Below, in pieces: positions 1 through 5,589 of a stretch of 5,589 bases of DNA. Each line of letters begins with the position of its first letter. The first letter of the stretch is position 1. Below the pieces are notes generated by a model. The model did no database searches. It was given only the letters and a program-made list of their open reading frames with translations, and was not told where the DNA came from. Position numbers and translations under genes: made by a program. Origin of the DNA: Bacteroidota bacterium (GTDB taxonomy: Bacteria; Bacteroidota; Bacteroidia; Bacteroidales; JADFUO01); assembly GCA_015222115.1 (NCBI GenBank), contig JADFUO010000131.1, positions 1-5,589 of the forward strand. The letters are read 5' to 3'.

Positions 1-459
1 GTAAAAAGCCTGAAAAGATTTGCTCAATGAATCGTGTTGTTCGGAAATAAGTTCAATTTCAGGATGAGGGATATTGAATTTCCTGTTAAAAATTGTCGGT
101 TTTCCGAAAACGATATATTCTTCGCCGGGTTTAAATTTATCTTTGATCCATTTAATTCCTTTAAACCAAACTAATTCAATTACACCTGTTTCATCTTTTA
201 GATATGCTGATAATCTTTTGGCTCTGCTTTTTCCGATAAGCTGGATATTAGTGATTTCCCCTCGTAATTGAACATAAGACATATCACTAGTAATTTCCCT
301 GACTTTATAAATTTTACTTTTATCAATATATCTGAAAGGAAAATATGTAAGCAGATCATCAAATGTAAATATATTCAATTCTTTTTTTAATAACTCGGCA
401 CGTTTAGGACCAACTCCTTTTAAATATTCGATTGATGTTTCAAGGATATTATATGACAT
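1..459 (-). CDS. recG: ATP-dependent DNA helicase RecG, N-terminal part (runs off the left edge)
   Basis: RecG is a cytoplasmic superfamily 2 helicase that remodels stalled replication forks and branched recombination intermediates. Only the first 153 codons are in the window; the frame is open to base 1, so the 3' end lies outside and this is not a broken gene. The protein opens with a helix-hairpin-helix-like segment at residues 12-24 (YLKGVGPKRAELL), then the family signature LLTYFPFRYIDKS at 36-48. The OB-fold wedge domain follows at about 60-135, with ETGVIELVWF around 90-99 and a closing HPE at 132-134. The helicase motor domains are not visible. Family members are about 700 residues, so roughly a fifth is present. 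The ATG at 459 is the expected start, because the usual N-terminal motif follows about ten residues later. There is no Shine-Dalgarno sequence. It lies 90 bp downstream of gldN, beyond a terminator, so it is probably transcribed separately. Confidence 0.93.
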   Translation of the reverse strand, partial: MSYNILETSIEYLKGVGPKRAELLKKELNIFTFDDLLTYFPFRYIDKSKIYKVREITSDMSYVQLRGEITNIQLIGKSRAKRLSAYLKDETGVIELVWFKGIKWIKDKFKPGEEYIVFGKPTIFNRKFNIPHPEIELISEQHDSLSKSFQAFY

Positions 460-478
460 TGAATAAATAAATTTAGAA

Positions 479-486
479 CAAATTTA
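479..486 (-). promoter_or_regulatory. Candidate Bacteroidota -7 promoter element for recG
   Basis: TAAATTTG on the minus strand matches the Bacteroidota -7 consensus TAnnTTTG exactly. It lies 19 nt before the recG ATG, which would give a short leader of about 10-15 nt. A TTTG at 501-504 could be the -33 element, but only 14 nt separate the two, shorter than the usual spacing of roughly 17-23. It also falls in the T-tract of the upstream terminator. The match is suggestive because recG sits behind a terminator and needs its own promoter, but AT-rich DNA produces such matches by chance. Confidence 0.4.
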
Positions 487-501
487 AATAAAAAATCAGG
501 C

Positions 502-530
502 AAAAAAAAACTCCCCAAAAGGAGAGTTTT
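502..530 (-). terminator. Rho-independent terminator after gldN
   Basis: On the minus strand AAAACTCTCC (530-521) pairs with GGGGAGTTTT (516-507) around a TTTT loop (520-517). This gives a 10-bp stem with a single G-U pair (514 with 523), and the T run continues to 502. It starts 20 bases after the gldN stop codon and so closes the gldKLMN unit. On the plus strand the G-U pair becomes an A-C mismatch and no long T-tract follows, so the signal is directional and serves the minus-strand operon. Confidence 0.9.
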
Positions 531-549
531 AATAAGAACATTTTATATA

Positions 550-1398
550 TTAAAATTCCCAAAGATCATGTTCAAATTCAAATAATTCATTTTTGATTCT
601 TTCAGCTTCAAACAAAGCATCCATACCGGTTGCATATTGCGAGATTTTTCTGTCATAAACATTTTGTTCTTTATAAACATAACTTCCGAACATTCTTTTC
701 CAGAATATTTCATCATAAGTTCTTCTTTCGGCGCTATTAAACCTGTTAAACATTTCTGCTTTAGCCAGTATTGGTCTTGCTTCAGGAAAGTAAATCCAGA
801 ATAAAGGTTCAGGAATTTCAACACCTTCCCTTTCTTTCATCATAACAGGACAAATCCCAAGTATTCTGACAAGTAATTGCGAACGTTGTTTGTCAAAATA
901 CCAGTCTTCTTTAATCCTAAGACGCATAACTTTGGATGGATCAAATTCCGAATAAATAACAGTATCATACTCATCATAAGGAGGATATGGTCGATTTAGT
1001 ATTGTATGGAAAGTATCAATCTGACTTGTTATAACTGCCTGATAAGTTAGTGGCACTAAAAATTCGTCAGTACCGGAAATATCATAAGCTGTAATTGACC
1101 CTTCTTTTAAGGCATCCATAATAATTTGCATAAAGCTTCTCCATCCGTGGTGTGGTTCTAACGGGTAATAAAACGGTTGATTTATTTTTTCGCGCATATC
1201 AATAACGCGCCATATTCTTTTAGACCACATAATATCTGCCTTTCTCAGTGGTGGATATGGAACAGGTTTTTTATCAATCATTCCTATGTCGGGAAAAAGT
1301 CCATCCTGTGGCGGGCTATCAAGTATTTGTGACTGTGAATTTATATTTATCGCTATTATCAAGCTTAGAGTGAATAACGAGATGAGTAGTTTTTTCAT
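550..1398 (-). CDS. gldN: Gliding motility / type IX secretion protein GldN (PorN)
   Basis: GldN is a periplasmic protein that binds the lipoprotein GldK to form the large ring under the outer membrane, contacted by the periplasmic end of GldM; it is needed for T9SS secretion. The 282-residue protein begins with a Sec signal peptide (KK followed by a hydrophobic stretch, about residues 3-18, likely cleavage near SQSQ at 21-24). Family blocks are clear: RKADIMWSKRIWRVIDMREK at 52-71, followed by FYYPLEP; WIYFPEARPILAKAEMFNRF at 201-220; ERRTYDEIFWKRMFGSYVYK at 224-243; and the C-terminal EAERIKNELFEFEHDLWEF. It is last in the operon, 33 bp after gldM, and is followed by a terminator. Unlike its neighbours it has a strong Shine-Dalgarno sequence just before the ATG at 1398, which fixes the start. 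It appears intact. Confidence 0.96.
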   Translation of the reverse strand: MKKLLISLFTLSLIIAININSQSQILDSPPQDGLFPDIGMIDKKPVPYPPLRKADIMWSKRIWRVIDMREKINQPFYYPLEPHHGWRSFMQIIMDALKEGSITAYDISGTDEFLVPLTYQAVITSQIDTFHTILNRPYPPYDEYDTVIYSEFDPSKVMRLRIKEDWYFDKQRSQLLVRILGICPVMMKEREGVEIPEPLFWIYFPEARPILAKAEMFNRFNSAERRTYDEIFWKRMFGSYVYKEQNVYDRKISQYATGMDALFEAERIKNELFEFEHDLWEF

Positions 1399-1402
1399 AA
1401 TA

Positions 1403-1408
1403 CCTCCT
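1403..1408 (-). promoter_or_regulatory. Perfect Shine-Dalgarno sequence for gldN
   Basis: AGGAGG (within ACAGGAGGTATT) lies 4 nt before the gldN ATG, in the 33-bp gldM-gldN gap. It is complementary to the canonical anti-Shine-Dalgarno end of 16S rRNA. The leaders of gldK, gldL, gldM and recG in this window are AT-rich and have nothing comparable, which is the norm in Bacteroidota. This one therefore stands out, and it supports the chosen gldN start. Confidence 0.75.
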
Positions 1409-1431
1409 GTTAGGAAAAATTATATTTATTT

Positions 1432-3042
1432 TTAATCAATTGTAAGATTTATTGCATTTAATGTACGGGTTATGCCTTCAGGCCCAACTGCCTGTATGTT
1501 TTCAAAAAAGAATTTTTGTTTTCTTTTGGCATTCCTGATAATATTTATCATTTCTTCTGAAAACGTGTTACCTCTTGTACTTTTAGGTATCCAGTCTCCA
1601 CCGATAATGGTAGCCATAGTAAAAGATTTAACTTCAAAATACAGATCAAATTCAAAATCCTTCATTGAAGGTATAATTGCATTAGCAGCTAATAAAGTAT
1701 TTTTATTAATTGAACCTTCTTTTTGACCTGCAATTTCGGCAACAGGATCGGGGACTCTTTTTACACGGAATTCCCTTGATCCCATATTTATTCTTTTGCC
1801 TTCAAAATTTGCATCAGCAGTTACTACTGCTTTTTTCATACCTTTTGATACTCTTACTATCCAGTCTTTACCTTCAGGGTCACGTGTCAAACTAGCACCG
1901 GAAGTTATGCCCGGGTAAAGATTTTCAGCAGCCACTCCTGGAACTGAAATTGATACCGGATTATCAACTCCAATGTAAAACACATTCATTTTGGTAGCTG
2001 CTACAGTAAGTGAAGGCGGACCCACAATATAATCGCCTTTAAAATGAAAATTCAATACTTCACCGGCAGGGTTTAAGACTTTAATTATACCTGCATATTG
2101 TTGAGGTCCTTCGGTATTTCCTGGGAAAGATAGTTTTACAACTCCTTTTTTACCTACAACAGGAACAGCTCTGCTGATGTTTCTGCTTGTAATGGCGTCA
2201 ACTCCCTTTAATACAAAAACCTCAGGGTTTTGTTTTGTGTCATAGGCAGCAACAAACACTTCAGCTTCATAGGTTTGACCTTTTAATATGTAAGAAGTTT
2301 TCGGAACAACTTTAGCATTAATTTCATCAAACTTAAAATCTTCGGCGGTTACAGAAGAATAGAGATGACTAACAACATCAAATTCAGCATTTTGAACTTC
2401 TGAAATAAATTTATTTAATATAGTTACATCTGCAGCTAAAATTGTATAATAAAAGTTATATTGTTCCCATGTAAGAGGTTTTCCGTCTGCATTATAGTAT
2501 GGTCCTTTTGTGATTAATCCTATACGGTCACTATCAAGAGGTTCACCAGCTATCTCAAGCATTTGATCTCTGAAATTATTTATTTTCCTTTTTAGTTTTC
2601 CTGCTTCGCCGGTAGTTCCGTCTTCCGAACGGCCAAAGAAATATCGTGTTGGTTCAGTAAACATATCTTTGGCTCTAACTTGAGCTAATGGTGTATTTTT
2701 TGCCTGTTCAACTGTTTTTATCAAACCATCTGTACGTATGATAACAGCATATTTTACACTATCAATATATCTTATCAATTGTTCGGATAACTGCTTTGCT
2801 TTTTGTGCTTTTTCCCAGTAAGAACCTACTTTGTTAGGATTAATTTTATATTGTTGTTCAAATCTATCGTAAGTGTCATCAATTTTACTGGCAAAATTTG
2901 CTTTAGTATTTTCAACGCTTTTGTTAACTACAATAAATGCATCCAACATTTCTTTTGATACGTTAAGTGCCAAAAGTGCTGTCAACACCAGGTACATCAT
3001 CGCAATCATTTTCTGTCGCGGGGTTTCCTTATATCCAGCCAT
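1432..3042 (-). CDS. gldM: Type IX secretion motor protein GldM (PorM)
   Basis: GldM is the rotor/shaft half of the GldL-GldM proton-driven motor. A dimer inserts one transmembrane helix per subunit into a GldL ring and projects through the periplasm to the GldK-GldN ring. The 536-residue protein has a short cytoplasmic N-terminus with Arg9, then one hydrophobic helix at about 12-30 (MMYLVLTALLALNV) containing Tyr17. Both positions equal the motor residues described for Flavobacterium johnsoniae GldM. The periplasmic part fits the four-domain layout of solved GldM/PorM structures: a helical D1 to about 225, ending in the block around ILNKFISEVQNAEFDVVSHL (209-228), then beta-rich domains at about 240-340, 345-428 and 430-536. 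Length is close to the usual 510-540. The ATG at 3042 directly precedes the conserved MAGYKETPRQKM, so the start is firm; there is no Shine-Dalgarno sequence. Domain boundaries are inferred by analogy. Confidence 0.97.
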   Translation of the reverse strand: MAGYKETPRQKMIAMMYLVLTALLALNVSKEMLDAFIVVNKSVENTKANFASKIDDTYDRFEQQYKINPNKVGSYWEKAQKAKQLSEQLIRYIDSVKYAVIIRTDGLIKTVEQAKNTPLAQVRAKDMFTEPTRYFFGRSEDGTTGEAGKLKRKINNFRDQMLEIAGEPLDSDRIGLITKGPYYNADGKPLTWEQYNFYYTILAADVTILNKFISEVQNAEFDVVSHLYSSVTAEDFKFDEINAKVVPKTSYILKGQTYEAEVFVAAYDTKQNPEVFVLKGVDAITSRNISRAVPVVGKKGVVKLSFPGNTEGPQQYAGIIKVLNPAGEVLNFHFKGDYIVGPPSLTVAATKMNVFYIGVDNPVSISVPGVAAENLYPGITSGASLTRDPEGKDWIVRVSKGMKKAVVTADANFEGKRINMGSREFRVKRVPDPVAEIAGQKEGSINKNTLLAANAIIPSMKDFEFDLYFEVKSFTMATIIGGDWIPKSTRGNTFSEEMINIIRNAKRKQKFFFENIQAVGPEGITRTLNAINLTID

Positions 3043-3101
3043 AAATAATTATTGTAATTTTTAAATAAATATTTTTACTATATTACTAATTTTATTCAGT
3101 T

Positions 3102-4127
3102 TTAACTGTTTGGATTAAAACTCATAGCCGACAGCATATTTCCATATACTTTATTAAGGGCAGCTACTTTTTCTGTTAATATATCAATCTGTTCTTTGTA
3201 GGTTCCCATTTTATCAGCAGATTCATTAAGATTTTCAAGAAACTGATTCATGGTTTGCTGAAGTTTGGCAGATGATTCAACTTGCTGGTTTGTGCCTTGT
3301 AATTGCAATTCATATACAGCATTCAAAGCAGACAGATTATCTGATATTCTTTTTAATTGTTCATTATAAGAAGAACCTTCTGCAGCTGAAAAATCAAGAA
3401 TTTCAACTGATTTTGAAAGAATTTCTGCTGATTTAGTATAATTTTCAACTAAATTATTTGCTGATTGTGTAGCTGCTTTAATACTTCCTGCAAATTCATG
3501 TGTAACTGCTAAATCGCTTTTAATTGATTCTGATGCTTGTGAATATGCATTTGAAAGATTAGCAGCACCGATGGATGCTTGTTTAATATTATTAGTGTAT
3601 TCTATTGAAGCACCCGAATCCTGATTGAGCGATTCTGAAGTTTTTTTGTATGCCTTAGAAAGTTCACCGGCTGAAGCAGAAGCATTCTTTACATTTTCAA
3701 CAAATTCATTTGTGGCAAGAGTTGCATTTGATACATCTTTTAATCTTGATGTTTGATCACTCAAATTTCGTAATCCCATGCCAAGGCTCTCAATCAACTC
3801 CGGACCGATTTTAGCTTCTGCAAGCAGGTCGTCTAATTTTTCGGTAACTCCAATTTTCTTTTGTTCACCAAGATCCATTCCATGATACATCCCTCCTAAC
3901 TCAGGGTAAACCAAACTCCAGTCAGGTTCAACATGTGGTGGTTCAAATGCTGAGAAAAAGAATATTAACGACTCAGTACCTAAACCTACAACCAACATAT
4001 AATCTGCATATGGATAGTGATTAATTTTAAAGAGTGCACCTAAAATTACGACTGACGCACCCCAGCCGTAGAGTTTAGCCATAAAATTTCTAAATCCTCT
4101 ACTTCTTACTAAATTGTTTAAACCCAT
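3102..4127 (-). CDS. gldL: Type IX secretion motor protein GldL (PorL)
   Basis: GldL is the stator-like inner-membrane ring, five copies around a GldM dimer in known structures, that turns proton flow into GldM rotation. A basic N-terminus (R8, R10, R13) is followed by helix 1 at about 19-35, within which is LYGWGASVVILGALFKINH, and helix 2 at about 43-61, ending SAFEPP. Lys34, His37, Glu52 and Glu62 occupy the places of the protonatable Lys27, His30, Glu49 and Glu59 of F. johnsoniae GldL; the loop between helices is about four residues shorter here. WSLVYPEL at 70-77 is also typical. The rest, about 80-341, is a cytoplasmic, mostly helical tail rich in Ala, Ser, Asn and Glu with five copies of a repeated module (annotated separately). 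At 341 residues it is long for the family; as I recall, F. johnsoniae GldL is about 215. The ATG at 4127 is preferred to Met16, which would cut into the run-up to helix 1. Confidence 0.96.
   Translation of the reverse strand: MGLNNLVRSRGFRNFMAKLYGWGASVVILGALFKINHYPYADYMLVVGLGTESLIFFFSAFEPPHVEPDWSLVYPELGGMYHGMDLGEQKKIGVTEKLDDLLAEAKIGPELIESLGMGLRNLSDQTSRLKDVSNATLATNEFVENVKNASASAGELSKAYKKTSESLNQDSGASIEYTNNIKQASIGAANLSNAYSQASESIKSDLAVTHEFAGSIKAATQSANNLVENYTKSAEILSKSVEILDFSAAEGSSYNEQLKRISDNLSALNAVYELQLQGTNQQVESSAKLQQTMNQFLENLNESADKMGTYKEQIDILTEKVAALNKVYGNMLSAMSFNPNS
3138..3707 (-). repeat. Five-copy helical protein repeat encoded in the GldL cytoplasmic tail
   Basis: Residues 141-330 of GldL contain the pattern [FY]-x3-[VIL]-[KD]-x8-L-x3-Y five times without exception. 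Anchors are F142/K147/L156/Y160, Y177/K182/L191/Y195, F212/K217/L226/Y230, Y254/K259/L268/Y272 and Y310/D315/L324/Y328. The first three copies are exactly 35 residues apart; the fourth is 42 and the fifth 56 residues further on. Seven-residue multiples (35, 42, 56) throughout point to a heptad-based coiled coil or helical bundle. The repeat shows in protein, and the DNA copies have diverged, so it is old rather than a recent tandem duplication. Confidence 0.7.
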
Positions 4128-4182
4128 AATATTAAATAGTTAGGTAAATAATGATTTTTAATTTGAAATATATTATAAAAAA

Positions 4183-5553
4183 TTAATTATAAACTTTTGA
4201 AGCACGTGCAGGATTATCATCCTTGTTTCTTCCGAGATAAGGCTGGATACACCTGAAACCGATATAGCATTTGGCTGTATCCTGATATTCATAAGCCCTG
4301 GTTGTAACTTGTAAATAATATGCAATATCTTTCCATGATCCTCCTCTTATTACTTTTCTTTTCATTGCAGGCGGATCGGATTCTTTCGCATTGTAAGTAT
4401 AATTAGGATTCATATCCCATGTAAAACTATATGATGAAGGGTCATATGCACTGTTTGTCCATTCTGCCACGTTACCAGCCATGTCATAAATTCCCCAATC
4501 GTTTGAAGGATAATGGGCAACGATTACAGTACGCAAGCCACCATCGTCAATATAATTACCTTTAAGTGGTTTGAAATTTGCCAAGAAACAGCCTTTTTCG
4601 TTCCTTGTATAAGGACCTCCCCATGGAAACGGACTTAAACCATAACCTCCGCGTGCTGCCCATTCCCATTCGGCTTCGGTAGGCAATCGAAATTCGGCTA
4701 AACTGGTTCCTCCCTTTTTCCCTCTTATATAACTGTTTAACATTTCTGTTCTCCAAACACAGAATGCTCTTGCCTGCCTCCAGTTAATGCCTACTACAGG
4801 ATAATTATCATAAGCCGGATGCCAGAAATATTTTTCTGTCATCGGGTCGTTAAATGAGTAAGTATAATCATGTATCCAAGATAATGTGTCCGGATAAACA
4901 TTTATCACTTCTTTTCTAACATAAACCGACCTGTCTCTTAAACCTTGCGGACGGTTTGCTAAACTTGCATTCTCGAAATTTGCTTCCTGTGTAAAATCTT
5001 TGACAGCAGCAGCGTGTAAGTCAACCCAGTAATATTCGTAATTCAATTTTCGTGTATCAATTTCTTTTCTTCTGAAATATCTTTCATGTTCAGGTAAATA
5101 CATATCTTCAAGAACATCTCTAACTTCTTGTTCATCACTTTGCCAGTCAATATCTTCGTCCCAGTTTAGATATGGAGGGTCGTATAATTCACCTGTTTTT
5201 TTATTTTCTTCAATTAAATAATCTTCTGGATTGAGTTCGCCAAGAAGAGTGCGGGCAATAGAATCTCTTACCCAATAAACAAATTGCCTGTATTCATTAT
5301 TTGTAATTTCAGTCTCATCCACAAAAAAGGCTGATACTGAAATTGTTTTCGGCTCATGAAGTTGTGAATAAGTAATATCCTGATCACTAACACCCATTGT
5401 ATAGCTTCCCTGAGGGATAAATACCATACCATATGGATCTGGTTGATAAAATGGTTTTGATTTCCTGTTCACTCCAACAAGTTCTCCATTTCCTGAATTG
5501 CTGCAACTACCCAGAAAGATTATTATTGCTAAGTAAATGAATAGTTTTTTCAT
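4183..5553 (-). CDS. gldK: Gliding motility / type IX secretion lipoprotein GldK (PorK)
   Basis: GldK is an outer-membrane lipoprotein that forms the periplasmic ring of the T9SS together with GldN. The 456-residue protein starts with a lipoprotein signal peptide whose lipobox LGSC ends at Cys17, the predicted lipidated residue. The mature part has the formylglycine-generating-enzyme/sulfatase-modifying-factor fold: GMVFIPQGSYTMG at 42-54, VDETEITNNEYRQFV at 78-92, YPVVGINWRQARAFCVWR at 251-268, FRLPTEAEWEWAARGG at 288-303, MAGNVAEWTNSAYD at 358-371, VIRGGSW at 401-407 and IGFRC at 431-435. An insertion of about 155 residues (95-250), rich in Asp, Glu and Tyr, separates the first and second conserved halves, as is usual for GldK. 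The two catalytic cysteines of true enzymes appear to be replaced by Ala411 and Val416, so a structural role is expected. It heads the operon, 55 bp before gldL. The ATG at 5553 gives a full signal peptide; there is no Shine-Dalgarno sequence. Confidence 0.96.
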   Translation of the reverse strand: MKKLFIYLAIIIFLGSCSNSGNGELVGVNRKSKPFYQPDPYGMVFIPQGSYTMGVSDQDITYSQLHEPKTISVSAFFVDETEITNNEYRQFVYWVRDSIARTLLGELNPEDYLIEENKKTGELYDPPYLNWDEDIDWQSDEQEVRDVLEDMYLPEHERYFRRKEIDTRKLNYEYYWVDLHAAAVKDFTQEANFENASLANRPQGLRDRSVYVRKEVINVYPDTLSWIHDYTYSFNDPMTEKYFWHPAYDNYPVVGINWRQARAFCVWRTEMLNSYIRGKKGGTSLAEFRLPTEAEWEWAARGGYGLSPFPWGGPYTRNEKGCFLANFKPLKGNYIDDGGLRTVIVAHYPSNDWGIYDMAGNVAEWTNSAYDPSSYSFTWDMNPNYTYNAKESDPPAMKRKVIRGGSWKDIAYYLQVTTRAYEYQDTAKCYIGFRCIQPYLGRNKDDNPARASKVYN

Positions 5554-5572
5554 GTTTTTAATATTTAATTGT

Positions 5573-5580
5573 CAAACTAA
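5573..5580 (-). promoter_or_regulatory. Weak candidate -7 element upstream of gldK
   Basis: TTAGTTTG on the minus strand differs at one position from the Bacteroidota -7 consensus TAnnTTTG and lies 19 nt before the gldK ATG. The matching -33 element would fall beyond the right edge of the window, so it cannot be tested here. It is the only promoter-like sequence seen ahead of the gldKLMN unit, but the operon could equally begin further upstream. Confidence 0.2.
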
Positions 5581-5589
5581 CGGGAATTA

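Noticed and set aside
74..271. A plus-strand open frame of 65 codons opposite recG
   Set aside because: The minus strand encodes the conserved OB-fold of RecG here, so the plus-strand frame is its antisense shadow. The same reasoning rejects plus-strand frames at 1472-1726, 1710-1895 and 2873-3064 opposite gldM.
502..530. A bidirectional terminator
   Set aside because: On the plus strand the stem contains an A-C mismatch and is followed by AATAAG rather than a T-tract, and no plus-strand gene approaches it.
543..824. A 93-codon minus-strand open frame overlapping the 3' part of gldN
   Set aside because: It is in another frame of a confidently identified gldN, has no recognisable family signature, and runs only a few bases past the gldN stop. 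It is a shadow frame.
3043..3101. Internal promoter or regulatory element between gldL and gldM (and likewise 4128-4182 between gldK and gldL)
   Set aside because: Both spacers are simply AT-rich. I found no TAnnTTTG element, hairpin or ribosome-binding motif in either.
4562..4756. A 64-codon minus-strand open frame inside gldK
   Set aside because: It lies wholly within the conserved sulfatase-modifying-factor domain of gldK in another frame and has no features of its own.
4183..5553. Annotation of this gene as a sulfatase-modifying (formylglycine-generating) enzyme
   Set aside because: The domain would attract that label, but the lipobox, the large insertion, the missing catalytic cysteines and the position in front of gldL-gldM-gldN identify GldK.
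1..5589. A previously undescribed system, CRISPR array, mobile element or RNA gene
   Set aside because: The window is filled by the known gldKLMN operon and recG. There are no direct DNA repeat arrays, inverted terminal repeats, transposase frames or tRNA-like sequences visible.

Overview
The window is a compact, low-GC (about one third G+C by eye), AT-spacered segment in which every real gene lies on the minus strand. It carries the core operon of the type IX secretion system (T9SS) and gliding motor, gldK-gldL-gldM-gldN (porK-porL-porM-porN in non-gliding species), followed by the start of recG. The gene set and order are diagnostic of Bacteroidota. AT-rich leaders without Shine-Dalgarno sequences and a TAnnTTTG-type promoter candidate agree with this. 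I cannot name the genus.

Layout, in the direction of transcription (right to left): 5553-4183 gldK, an outer-membrane lipoprotein with a catalytically dead formylglycine-generating-enzyme fold; 4127-3102 gldL, an inner-membrane motor protein with two transmembrane helices and a long cytoplasmic helical tail; 3042-1432 gldM, a single-pass inner-membrane protein with a long periplasmic shaft; 1398-550 gldN, a secreted periplasmic partner of GldK. The gaps are 55, 59 and 33 bp, with no internal terminator or recognisable promoter, so the four genes look like one transcription unit. A strong intrinsic terminator at 502-530 closes it. The first 153 codons of recG start at 459 and run off the left edge. 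No stretch longer than 300 bases is without a gene.

From knowledge of these families, GldL and GldM form a proton-driven rotary motor in the inner membrane, and GldM crosses the periplasm to contact a GldK-GldN ring under the outer membrane. Together they energise protein export through the SprA translocon and, where present, gliding. The acidic and basic membrane residues implicated in this motor are all present here, so it should be functional. RecG is an unrelated DNA-repair helicase that happens to be the neighbour.

I found no undescribed system. The most notable points are a five-copy helical module in the cytoplasmic tail of GldL and a perfect Shine-Dalgarno sequence used only by gldN.
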